34,896 nt of DNA from an uncultured Bacteroidales bacterium (GTDB lineage Bacteria > Bacteroidota > Bacteroidia > Bacteroidales > FEN-979). The notes beneath the pieces are model-generated. The model saw nothing but the letters and a program-made list of their open reading frames with translations, did no database searches and was not told the origin of the DNA. The number at the start of each line of letters is the position of its first letter. The first letter of the stretch is position 1. A program made the position numbers and the translations under genes. The stretch covers positions 1-34,896 of the forward strand of contig CAILVF010000032.1 of assembly GCA_903837605.1 (NCBI GenBank), in the 5' to 3' direction. Positions 27,720-34,896 of the stretch are shown piece after piece.

Positions 27720-28955
27720 TTATTCGAACTCAGCTTTTAATATGCGAATGACCTCATTGATCGTTTCTTCCTCGAGGTCGGTACGTTTTACAAGTTCTTC
27801 AACATTCAGATCGAGAACGCTTTTAGCAGTATCGCATCCAATGTTCTTGAATTCGTCGATGATCCACTGTTCGATTTCATCAGAAAATTCCATGAGATCC
27901 ACATCTTCATTGTCAACATCCGTATCACGGTAAACATCGATCTCATAGCCTGTTAGCCTGCCGGCAAGACGAATGTTGAAACCTCCTTTACCGATAGCAA
28001 GTGAAACCTGGTCGGGTTTCATATACACATCAGCTTTTTTCTCTTCTTCATTGATGATGATGGAGGTGACTTTTGCAGGACTCAGTGCGCGCTGGATATA
28101 AAGCGACGGATTGGTCGTATAATTAATAACATCGATATTTTCATTTTTCAGCTCCCTCACTATGCCATGGATGCGTGAACCTTTCATCCCAACACAGGCA
28201 CCTACAGGGTCAATGCGGTCGTCGTACGATTCCACTGCGATCTTGGCCCTTTCACCAGGTACCCTGACGATCTTTTTGATCTGGATAAGCCCGTCGAAAA
28301 CCTCTGGAACTTCAGCTTCAAACAACCTCTCAAGGAAGGCCTCGGAGGTACGGGAAAGTATGATAACCGGGTTGTTTGATTTCATTTCAACTTTGGAGAC
28401 AACAGCCCTGATAGTATCTCCCTTCCGGTAAAAGTCGGTCGGGATCTGTTCCGACTTGGGAAGGATGATCTCTATCCCTTCGTCGTCGAGCACCAGGATC
28501 TCTTTTTTCCAAACCTGGTAAACTTCACCTGCAATGATCTCGCCAATTTTATCCTTGTATTTAAGATAGATGTTGTTCTTTTCATATTCCTGTATCTTGG
28601 AGATCAGGTTCTGCCGAATTGCCAGGATCTCCCGCCTGCCGAAGTCGACGAGTTTGATTTCTTCCGAAAGTTCTTCTCCTACTTCAAAATCAGGCTCGAT
28701 CTTGATAGCATCGGAATAAGCGATCTGCAGGTTCTCATCTTCGACTGTTCCGTCTTCGACAATGGTACGGTACCTCCAGATTTCCAGGTCGCCTTTGTCG
28801 ATGTTTACAATGATGTCGAAATTATCGGCCGATCCGAACCTTTTGGTAAGCATATGCTTGAAGACTTCCTCGAGGATACGCATCATGGTCTCGCGGTCGA
28901 TGTTCTTGAATTCTTTGAATTCCGAAAAGGTTTCGACTAAATTTAAAGTTTCCAT
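27720..28955 (-). CDS. nusA: Transcription termination/antitermination factor NusA
   Basis: A 411-residue RNA polymerase-associated factor for pausing, termination and antitermination. The N-terminal polymerase-binding domain covers about 1-130 and an S1 domain about 135-200. KH1 and KH2 follow, with RVPGERAKIAVESYD, DPVGACVGMKGSRI and VSLAIGKGGFNIRLA. It ends with a short acidic region containing the WIIDEF and DLNVEELVKRTDLEEETI helices, without the two complete acidic repeats of enterobacterial NusA. The length fits Bacteroidota homologues. It lies 26 bases after rimP in the conserved rimP-nusA-infB order. Confidence 0.96.
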   Translation of the reverse strand: METLNLVETFSEFKEFKNIDRETMMRILEEVFKHMLTKRFGSADNFDIIVNIDKGDLEIWRYRTIVEDGTVEDENLQIAYSDAIKIEPDFEVGEELSEEIKLVDFGRREILAIRQNLISKIQEYEKNNIYLKYKDKIGEIIAGEVYQVWKKEILVLDDEGIEIILPKSEQIPTDFYRKGDTIRAVVSKVEMKSNNPVIILSRTSEAFLERLFEAEVPEVFDGLIQIKKIVRVPGERAKIAVESYDDRIDPVGACVGMKGSRIHGIVRELKNENIDVINYTTNPSLYIQRALSPAKVTSIIINEEEKKADVYMKPDQVSLAIGKGGFNIRLAGRLTGYEIDVYRDTDVDNEDVDLMEFSDEIEQWIIDEFKNIGCDTAKSVLDLNVEELVKRTDLEEETINEVIRILKAEFE

Positions 28956-28981
28956 TGCAGTACTATATTATAATTTTACTT

Positions 28982-29437
28982 TTATTTTTTAAAGCTGATA
29001 ACGATTTTTGCTGACTTTATTTCATTGAATTTCAGATCCAATTCCTTTTTCTCCGATTCTTTCTTCGACTTCTTTATTTCCTGTTCAAGTTTTATTCCAT
29101 CCCGGTCGGCAAAAACAAGAACGCCTTCTGTTTTAGCACCGCTTACTGTCACTATCTCGAGGTTCTTCCCGATGTATTTCTTATATTGCCTCAGCACTTT
29201 CAACGGACGGTCGGCGCCTGCCGAAGATACCATGAGGTCAAAATCCTCCTTTTCACGGTCGAGGTTCTGCTCAAGGTGCCGGCTAAGGCCTTTGCAGTCG
29301 TCAATAGTAACCCCGTGATCGCCGTCAATAAAAACCATAATATGGTTGAGAGGCTTAATCAGCACTTCAATCAGGAATTTATCAGAGCCATCGAGAAATT
29401 CCTTAATCAATCCTGTGACCTGTTTCTCTGTGATCAT
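28982..29437 (-). CDS. rimP: Ribosome maturation factor RimP
   Basis: A 151-residue 30S-assembly factor. The alpha/beta N-terminal domain contains VFIDGDHGVTIDDCKGLSRHLE (about 36-57), where family members carry the conserved D-G-(x)-V-x(3)-D-C pattern, and LMVSSAGADRPLK (about 68-80) matches the VSSPG-DRPL motif. The C-terminal SH3-like domain (about 85-151) is present. It is the first gene of the rimP-nusA-infB operon, preceded by a promoter about 135 bases upstream and a leader with a strong hairpin. Confidence 0.94.
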   Translation of the reverse strand: MITEKQVTGLIKEFLDGSDKFLIEVLIKPLNHIMVFIDGDHGVTIDDCKGLSRHLEQNLDREKEDFDLMVSSAGADRPLKVLRQYKKYIGKNLEIVTVSGAKTEGVLVFADRDGIKLEQEIKKSKKESEKKELDLKFNEIKSAKIVISFKK

Positions 29438-29522
29438 ATTTTTTTATGTCTGCGGATGAGGTTCAGGGTTAATAAGGCATTCGGCGTATCAGGCAAAACA
29501 CTACCCTGATTTGTTTCAGCAA

Positions 29523-29546
29523 ACGAGGGGACTCTCGTCCCCTCGT
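29523..29546 (-). promoter_or_regulatory. Leader hairpin of the rimP-nusA-infB transcript
   Basis: A perfect 10-bp stem (ACGAGGGGAC with its complement) and a 4-base loop lie about 20-45 bases after the presumed transcription start and 86 bases before the rimP ATG. No U-run follows it, so it is not a standard terminator. It could be a leader structure for NusA/IF-2 feedback, an mRNA-stability element, or the transcript end of the upstream WG gene. Confidence 0.5.
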
Positions 29547-29571
29547 CACTGAATCAACCTAAAATCCGCTG

Positions 29572-29602
29572 CAAATATACGCAGATTTTAATTAATACCA
29601 AA
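29572..29602 (-). promoter_or_regulatory. Promoter of rimP-nusA-infB (TTTG-N19-TATATTTG)
   Basis: On the minus strand TTTG (29599-29602) is followed by exactly 19 bases and TATATTTG (29572-29579), a full match to both elements of the Bacteroidota primary-sigma promoter. The transcript would start near 29565, leaving a leader of about 125 bases before rimP. This is the best-formed promoter in the window. Confidence 0.65.
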
Positions 29603-29675
29603 ATATTGCTTTAAAACCGGGCAAAATTCAAAGAAGCAGCTCCTACTTTTCGCCTGCAGCAGGTGGCGTCAGGTA

Positions 29676-30869
29676 TTACTTGTCAAAACTCCCGCTGTTA
29701 TCATACATATAGTTGATGAAAAGGTTGCCCTGGGTGTTAATGTAACCCCATTTGACACCTTTGCGCACCTTGGCGAAGCCGTGATTGAAATCCTCTGCAG
29801 CATCAAACTGGGGATTTGTAAGATATCTCCCGGTTTTGTCGATGAACCCCCATTTTGTTACTTTTTTAATTCTTGCAGTGCCCCCGCAAAAATCTTCGGC
29901 ATCTTCGAACTGCAGGTTAATGGCATAGGCTCCTGTAGGATCAATATAGCCCCATGATTTCCCTTTTCTCACTTTGGCCAGGCCTTCCACGAAATCCGAA
30001 GCATCGTCGAACTGGGTATTGATCTTCCATGAGCCTTTATCATCGATAAACCCCCATTGGTGCATTTTCTTTGCCCTGGCGAGCCCGTTACTGAAATCCC
30101 CTACAGCTTCAAACTGCAGGTTGATGACGTAAGCGCCCGATTTATCAATAAATCCCCATTGGGTTCCTCTCCTGACCCGTGCAAGACCGTCATGAAAGTC
30201 CTCCGCATCGCTGAATTGGGGATTGATGACCCAGCTTCCGCTCTGATCTATATAACCCCATGCTTTCCCCAGGTGGGCCTTTGCCAGGCCATCGTGGAAT
30301 TCACCGAGTGAAGAAAACTGGGGATTGATGATGAATTTGCCTTTATTGTCGATAAATCCCCAGGACACTCCCTGCCTGACCCTTGCAATACCATTATGGA
30401 AATCATCGGCATCGTAAAACTGGTAATCAATGGTAATCATACCTTTACTGTCGATATATCCCCATTTTTTGAATTTATACACCCTGGCGAGACCTTCGCT
30501 GAAATCTTCGGCCAGGTCAAACTGCGGATTGATCACGTAAGTTCCTTTGGTATCAATATAGCCCCAGTCGCCCATTTTTTTTACCCTGGCCAGGCCTTCG
30601 TGGAAATTCTCAGCATCGTCAAACTGCAGATTGATAAGATACACGCCATTAGTATCTATATAACCCCAGCTTTTAAACACTTTAACTGAAGCGATCCAGT
30701 TGCAGCATTTTTCCTTTATAGGAGGAGCCTCTCTTGGTTTTTCCTGGGGTGTGACCACAGGGCTGGTGGTTTTATCCTTTGGCTTAACCTTTTCCTTGCT
30801 TTTATTCCCGGTTTGGCCTCCGGCAGCAAAGGCCATCAGCACCAGTAAGATGATAAAGATGTTTTTCAT
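29676..30869 (-). CDS. Secreted WG-repeat protein (ten 34-residue repeats)
   Basis: A 397-residue exported protein. The signal peptide covers about 1-20. A Lys/Pro-rich segment (about 21-50) with a KCCNW motif leads into ten tandem WG repeats of exactly 34 residues. Each repeat begins WGYID or WGFID and continues with a G-x-(Y/W)-x-IN-x-QF core, then an acidic xxAEDF and a GLARV segment. WG repeats form beta-rich solenoids or propeller-like folds whose ligands are generally unknown. The residue before the aromatic varies, but repeat length does not. The gene follows the TonB receptor by 63 bases on the same strand and may be co-transcribed. No catalytic motif is visible. Confidence 0.9.
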   Translation of the reverse strand: MKNIFIILLVLMAFAAGGQTGNKSKEKVKPKDKTTSPVVTPQEKPREAPPIKEKCCNWIASVKVFKSWGYIDTNGVYLINLQFDDAENFHEGLARVKKMGDWGYIDTKGTYVINPQFDLAEDFSEGLARVYKFKKWGYIDSKGMITIDYQFYDADDFHNGIARVRQGVSWGFIDNKGKFIINPQFSSLGEFHDGLAKAHLGKAWGYIDQSGSWVINPQFSDAEDFHDGLARVRRGTQWGFIDKSGAYVINLQFEAVGDFSNGLARAKKMHQWGFIDDKGSWKINTQFDDASDFVEGLAKVRKGKSWGYIDPTGAYAINLQFEDAEDFCGGTARIKKVTKWGFIDKTGRYLTNPQFDAAEDFNHGFAKVRKGVKWGYINTQGNLFINYMYDNSGSFDK

Positions 30870-30932
30870 GGTATACCGATTTGATTTTACAGGCCAAACT
30901 ACAAAAAATATTCGGAATACAAAAAAAACGGA

Positions 30933-33338
30933 TCACCAATCTACCATGATCCCAACCGAAGGGACGATGGTCCCGGCGTAATCGGGAATGGTCCTGAGCT
31001 CATAGCGCAGGTTCCCCTGGGGATCAACATAGGTCTTGACACTTCCGTCGGGCTGGGTATTTACAAGAATATCGGGTTGCTGGGCTTTCAGGTTAAGGGC
31101 ATTCTGAATATCGATATAAAACATAAGGGACCATTTTTTGAAATAAAACGCCTTGTCGACCCTAAGGTCCAGCTGGTTAAAGTCGTTAAGCCTTAACGTA
31201 TTGTACTGGTCATAGTCGAGGTACCCTCTGCCCTGGACATTCCATGCGCTGACCAGGCTTGATTTATTATAATCCCAGGGGGTATACGGAGCTCCGCCGG
31301 CATACCTGTATTTAATGCCAATCTGCCAGTTATATTTGAATTTCCTGCTGATGGTCAGGTTCAGCAGGTTGCGGTTATCCCAGGCAGAAGGAATATAGAT
31401 CCCATTGTAATTTGTGAATTCACTTCTGACAAAAGTGTATGAAAGAATCACGTTGAACCCGAACAGGTTGATATCCCTGAATAAAACTTCAATACCGTAA
31501 GCCCTTCCTTTTGATGTCGGGATTACAGGTTCATCCCCGGCAATCCCGAAATTACCCCCTTTACTTGCAAGGGAAACCGAATCGTATAACGACAGGGGGT
31601 AATGTTTATAGTACTTGTAAAAGCCTTCAAGAGAAACTTTGGCATTGGGCCGGTACTGGTATTCCATGCCCAGCACGATATGATCGGAGGATATATACTT
31701 TATGCCCAGGGAGTCATTTACCAGGCTGCCCTGGTTGTCGCGGAATCCGAGTGTGGTGTATGCGGGAAGCTGGTAGTACCTGCCTGTATTGAAATTGAGG
31801 AACCATCCCCTTGAAAACTGCCAGGATGCCGCAAACCTCGGGGAGAACTGCGTTAACGGATTGCTCATGAGGTTTGAATAAGTGTTGCCGTCAAACCTTA
31901 AACCAAGTGACAGCTGCAGTTTCTCATTGAAAAAATCCCTGCTTACCTGTCCGAATGCAGAATATTTCCACAGGTCCAGAGTCGAATTGTAGTCGAGTAT
32001 CCTCACCGAATCCCTCAGAAAGAGTTTCTGATACGTGTGATTATTATACTTCGCATACTCAAGACCGCCTCCGTAAGTGATTTTCCATTTTACAAGATCG
32101 GTGACGCCTTCATACCTGAATTTATTCTCGATCTCCTGCGATTTGACCTTGAGCAGTAGGCTGTCGGGAATCTCAATATTTCCTGAATACTTAATCTCCT
32201 CATTGTTCAGCATGTTCCTGCTCAGGACCCAGGTGTCGTTCCCTTTTTGCCGAAAATGACGGTAAACAAGCCCAACGGTATAACTCCACTGGGAATATTC
32301 GGGCAGGTAACCGAGAATATATTTCTGAGTTTCATTGGGGTTTTTAATACCTGTATTCAGTTTTGAATTGTCAAGTGATCCTATAGATATTAACGACAGC
32401 TGGTCTTTCGCCGTGATATTCCATTTGTATTTTACCTGGTAATCGTTATAAGTAGGCAGGAATGGCAGTTTTAGCAGGCTGAACAGGAGCTGAAGGTAAG
32501 ACCTTCGAACCGATAGCATCAGTGTTGACTTTGATCCTATCGGACCATTAAGTGTGATCCCGATATCACTGGAGCCGATGGTGAACCTGCCTCCGAATTT
32601 ATCCTTGTTGCCTTCGATCTGTGTCATCTCCAGAACCGAACTCATGGTATTGCCCCTCCGGGCCTGGAAGGCGCTTGTGTACAGGTCTACCTGGCGTATG
32701 AAATCCACGTTGATTATACCGACCGAACCGCCCGACGTACCCTGGGTGGCGAAGTGATTTAAATTGGGGATCTCTACCCCGTCAAGATAAAACCTGTTTT
32801 CACTGGGGCCTCCTCCTCTCACAACGATGTCGTTTCTGTATGAAACTGTCTGGGAAACACCCGGCAGAGACTGGATGACTTTTGAAATATCACGGTTTGC
32901 CCCGGGGCTTTTTTCGATCTCCTGGATGCTGAGGGACTGGACCGACAGCGGACTGTCTTCTTTTTTTTCGGTTAATGAAGGTCTCACCTCCACAGTTTTC
33001 AGGTTAACCGAGGTTTCGTCAAGTGCGATATCGAAAAATACGGGATGGGACTTGGTGACAAGGAAGTCCTCGGTTGTCTTCTTTTCATAACCAAGAACTG
33101 AAACGACAAGTCGAATGTACCCTGGATCTACTTTTCTTAGAACATAGTTGCCGACCGAGTCTGTTGTTGTGCCCTGGGAAGGTTTGCCGTCAATTACAAT
33201 ATTGGCAAAAGGAATACCCTGGTTGTTTTTGTGATCAAAAAGCCTGCCCCTGACTTCTCCCAGCTGGGCTGAAGCCTGAAACGGGACAAACAGGATTATA
33301 AAAAAACTGGCGAGCAGCAGCGTTTTATATTGTATCAT
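30933..33338 (-). CDS. TonB-dependent outer-membrane receptor with N-terminal regulatory-like domain
   Basis: An 801-residue outer-membrane receptor/transporter. The signal peptide ends near residue 24 (FQASAQ). A carboxypeptidase-regulatory-like domain (CarbopepD_reg_2, about 27-115) is followed by the plug (about 120-235; SIQEIEKSPGANRDISKVIQ and DIVVRGGGPSENRFYLDGVEI). A 22-strand-type barrel runs to the C-terminus. No SusD partner is adjacent, which argues against a SusCD glycan system and leaves iron complexes, cobalamin or peptides as candidates. A TCTAAAT-containing element lies just before the start and might link it to iron control; this is an inference. The WG-repeat gene is downstream. 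Confidence 0.93.
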   Translation of the reverse strand: MIQYKTLLLASFFIILFVPFQASAQLGEVRGRLFDHKNNQGIPFANIVIDGKPSQGTTTDSVGNYVLRKVDPGYIRLVVSVLGYEKKTTEDFLVTKSHPVFFDIALDETSVNLKTVEVRPSLTEKKEDSPLSVQSLSIQEIEKSPGANRDISKVIQSLPGVSQTVSYRNDIVVRGGGPSENRFYLDGVEIPNLNHFATQGTSGGSVGIINVDFIRQVDLYTSAFQARRGNTMSSVLEMTQIEGNKDKFGGRFTIGSSDIGITLNGPIGSKSTLMLSVRRSYLQLLFSLLKLPFLPTYNDYQVKYKWNITAKDQLSLISIGSLDNSKLNTGIKNPNETQKYILGYLPEYSQWSYTVGLVYRHFRQKGNDTWVLSRNMLNNEEIKYSGNIEIPDSLLLKVKSQEIENKFRYEGVTDLVKWKITYGGGLEYAKYNNHTYQKLFLRDSVRILDYNSTLDLWKYSAFGQVSRDFFNEKLQLSLGLRFDGNTYSNLMSNPLTQFSPRFAASWQFSRGWFLNFNTGRYYQLPAYTTLGFRDNQGSLVNDSLGIKYISSDHIVLGMEYQYRPNAKVSLEGFYKYYKHYPLSLYDSVSLASKGGNFGIAGDEPVIPTSKGRAYGIEVLFRDINLFGFNVILSYTFVRSEFTNYNGIYIPSAWDNRNLLNLTISRKFKYNWQIGIKYRYAGGAPYTPWDYNKSSLVSAWNVQGRGYLDYDQYNTLRLNDFNQLDLRVDKAFYFKKWSLMFYIDIQNALNLKAQQPDILVNTQPDGSVKTYVDPQGNLRYELRTIPDYAGTIVPSVGIMVDW

Positions 33339-33349
33339 GAATTTATTTT

Positions 33350-33363
33350 AAATCGGTCTAAAT
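33350..33363 (-). promoter_or_regulatory. Recurrent motif (AAATCGGTCTAAAT on +) ahead of the TonB receptor
   Basis: The + strand reads AAATCGGTCTAAAT, differing at two central bases from the AAATCATTCTAAAT elements before the barrel gene and spoT. It is in the opposite orientation relative to its gene and about 12 bases from the receptor ATG. It is consistent with a repressor site, but unproven. Confidence 0.35.
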
Positions 33364-33478
33364 AGATGTCAATTTTCATGCCATCACAACCATGGACTGA
33401 TAAAATGTCATGTTTATTTTGGGATAATAACAAACCTGAGCCAGGTCCCTAATTGCCAGAGTGCTGTTTCTAAGCCGC

Positions 33479-34564
33479 TTATTTTATAACGGTAAACTTC
33501 TCGGAGTAGCTTTTCCCGTTTAACAATATATTGAAGATATACTGGCCGCTTCCGATGGAGCCAAGGTCGAATTCAACATTATAGAGATCTTTGACTATCA
33601 ATCCGTGAGCTATTTGCAGGATGGGTTTGCCTGACAGGTCGAGGATGGAAATCTCTGCAGTGCCGCCTTCATGAAGTCTCACATGGGCATTGGCATAGTT
33701 CTTTGCAGGGTTGGGGATAATACTGATCTCAACGCTTTCGGGAGCAGACGGAGCATTAATATCAAGCGGCCATGTTACACTTTGTTTGAGTGCTTGTTGA
33801 ATTCTGGAATTACCAAGTACATTATCCAGCTTGTATACATATAAAATTATATTGCAGTTGGAAGAGTTCCATGTGGAGTCTATCTTAAGGCTGAAATTCC
33901 TGGTGATCGTCTGGGTTGCAGGCCAGTTGCCTCTTACAAGGGTATCGCCATAGGGCTCGTAGGACATCTTACGGCATACATCATTGTGTTTCGCAAGGTA
34001 CCTTCCTCCATGACCAAAAGGTATCCCGCAGGAATCCTTATGCTGCTGAAGGAAAATGATGTTGTTTTCAGTCATAACGGAGTTGACCATGTATGTGCCT
34101 GAAAGATTTCCGCCAAAGGGAGTGAGATCAGCGGAAAAGTTAATAGTCCGGCTAAGCGGATCATACACTTTTGATTTCATAAGGATCCTGACGTTTGCCA
34201 CAGTGTCGTTTTTCAGGTGTTTTAATGCACTGTCACAGACCTGGTGAATGTTAATGAAGAATACATAGTTGTATATATATCCGTCGCGATTTGTCCTGAG
34301 ATCAGACCCGTCACGGATCAGGTTTCTTATGATTGAGTCAAAGCCAGGAGTGTAAAGCCCCGAGAAACTGGTTTGATATTGGAGTACAACAGAATTCTGC
34401 AGAGCCGGGGTCATGCAGGTATAAATGATTGAGTCAAGGCAGGGGCATTCTCCGCAATCGGTGAAAGTAAGCCTTTCGATCAAATGGGTTTTAGGGTTCT
34501 GACAAAATACGCTGCCGGAAACAGCAAGAAGGAACAGCAGGAGATACAAGGAATTGTTTTTCAT
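33479..34564 (-). CDS. Omp28-related secreted protein with T9SS type A sorting domain
   Basis: A 361-residue exported protein. The signal peptide covers about 1-21 (ending GSVFCQ). The next segment, LIERLTFTDCGECPC (about 28-42), and a later ENNIIFLQQ and KHNDVCRK (about 165-200) resemble the Omp28/thioredoxin-like family, where FTG-xxCGxCP and HN-V-R boxes are conserved. The C-terminal 85 residues, from SIIPNPAKNYANAHV through ISILDLSGKPI to SEKFTVIK, form a type A T9SS sorting domain. It is likely exported across the outer membrane and retained at the surface or released. It is divergent from the next secreted-protein gene, with similar TACATTTA promoter boxes on both sides. Confidence 0.88.
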   Translation of the reverse strand: MKNNSLYLLLFLLAVSGSVFCQNPKTHLIERLTFTDCGECPCLDSIIYTCMTPALQNSVVLQYQTSFSGLYTPGFDSIIRNLIRDGSDLRTNRDGYIYNYVFFINIHQVCDSALKHLKNDTVANVRILMKSKVYDPLSRTINFSADLTPFGGNLSGTYMVNSVMTENNIIFLQQHKDSCGIPFGHGGRYLAKHNDVCRKMSYEPYGDTLVRGNWPATQTITRNFSLKIDSTWNSSNCNIILYVYKLDNVLGNSRIQQALKQSVTWPLDINAPSAPESVEISIIPNPAKNYANAHVRLHEGGTAEISILDLSGKPILQIAHGLIVKDLYNVEFDLGSIGSGQYIFNILLNGKSYSEKFTVIK

Positions 34565-34597
34565 AAGACCGTAGTTTTACAAAAAGATTTGTCACAA

Positions 34598-34628
34598 TAA
34601 ATGTAAGAAAATTTTAATTTCAATGCAA
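34598..34628 (-). promoter_or_regulatory. Putative promoter of the Omp28-related gene (TTG-N20-TACATTTA)
   Basis: The minus strand carries TTG (34626-34628), a 20-base spacer and TACATTTA (34598-34605), one mismatch from TAnnTTTG, about 33 bases before the ATG. It mirrors the arrangement on the other strand. Confidence 0.35.
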
Positions 34629-34656
34629 GCGATTTATTAAAATACATGATCAGGCA

Positions 34657-34686
34657 TTGACAATATCAGTTTTTTACGTACATTTA
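34657..34686 (+). promoter_or_regulatory. Putative promoter of the gene at 34711 (TTG-N19-TACATTTA)
   Basis: TTG (34657-34659), a 19-base spacer and TACATTTA (34679-34686) lie 24 bases before the ATG. The -7 box has one mismatch to TAnnTTTG and is identical to the divergent one at 34598-34605. Confidence 0.35.
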
Positions 34687-34710
34687 ATGTGCAATTAAAA
34701 TCTTTAGGCC

Positions 34711-34896
34711 ATGAAAAAGATTTGCATTCTTCTTAGTCTGCTTGCCTTTGCCATTGTTCATCAGGGTTACGCACTGGATGTTACTTTCGGGCAGAAAGTC
34801 AACAATGTATGGCAACCCATACCAAACGGCGGGACCATCAACCTGAGCTGTAAACAAAATTATGTGATCGATGAATATGTCAGGGTCCAGAACAAT
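34711..34896 (+). CDS. Secreted protein of unknown function, C-terminus beyond window
   Basis: Sixty-two codons are visible from an ATG at 34711 to the edge. The first 21 residues (MKKICILLSLLAFAIVHQGYA) are a clear signal peptide with an AxA-like end. The mature start LDVTFGQKVNNVWQPIPNG looks like the first strands of a beta-rich domain. A predicted promoter lies 24 bases upstream. Given the T9SS neighbours it may be another T9SS cargo, but the C-terminus needed to tell is missing. Confidence 0.75.
   Translation, partial: MKKICILLSLLAFAIVHQGYALDVTFGQKVNNVWQPIPNGGTINLSCKQNYVIDEYVRVQNN

Noticed and set aside
33434..33446. Short hairpin ACCTG/CAGGT after the T9SS gene as a terminator
   Set aside because: Only five base pairs and a weak T-rich tail; not strong enough to list.

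Overview
The window looks like a chromosomal segment of a Bacteroidota bacterium, probably Bacteroidales or a related anaerobic or free-living lineage. The evidence is: two proteins with type IX secretion (T9SS) C-terminal domains, one sorting type A and one CHU_C/type B; a TonB-dependent receptor with an N-terminal carboxypeptidase-regulatory-like domain; a DUF7033-type polysaccharide deacetylase; repeated TAnnTTTG (-7) promoter boxes; few purine-rich ribosome binding sites; and a spoT-fur-purA cluster. No genus can be named from the sequence alone.

Layout. 1-1471 is the end of an integrated element. A tyrosine recombinase runs off the left edge, and next to it lies only the 3' half of a tRNA-Val(UAC), followed by that tRNA's terminator. 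This looks like an attachment-site junction. 1651-4086 (+) carries an AI-2E-family permease and a Wzx-like flippase. 8778-4115 (-) is a tightly packed five-gene run: dnaX, a PfkB-family sugar kinase, a PlsC-like acyltransferase, a CoA-binding protein and a GT2 glycosyltransferase. 8868-11124 (+) is an overlapping pair, a polysaccharide deacetylase and a FemAB/GNAT-like acyltransferase, with cell-surface polymer modification as the likely theme. 11157-14505 (+) has upp, an orphan MacB/FtsX-type permease and a RecD-like SF1 helicase. 14677-15627 is a small outer-membrane barrel protein. lepA (-) and a large T9SS protein (-) follow. 20577-24630 (+) is the regulatory and nucleotide group spoT, fur, purA. 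29437-24698 (-) is the classical rimP-nusA-infB operon with a good promoter and a hairpin in its leader. 34564-29676 (-) holds a T9SS/Omp28-like protein, a TonB receptor and a ten-repeat WG protein. A secreted-protein gene begins at 34711 and leaves the window.

The most unusual signal is a set of degenerate tandem arrays with an exact 7-bp period, found in four intergenic regions between 14.5 and 24.7 kb. Three unit families occur: GTGAATA/GTGACTG, TCCCTGC/TCCCTGT and CATGGCT. Some arrays are accompanied by inverted copies of the same units, giving potential multi-register hairpins. They abut or overlap stop codons. One tract is 30 heptads long without losing phase while it switches from one unit family to another. 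The barrel gene and lepA are each bracketed by same-family arrays in direct orientation. I know of heptamer repeats in other bacteria but cannot check whether this set has been described.

Secondary points are: a Fur protein lacking all the usual zinc-site cysteines; a recurrent motif with a TCTAAAT half-site ahead of fur, spoT, the barrel gene and the TonB receptor; and a GTG-started lepA whose -7 box sits only 5 bases upstream.
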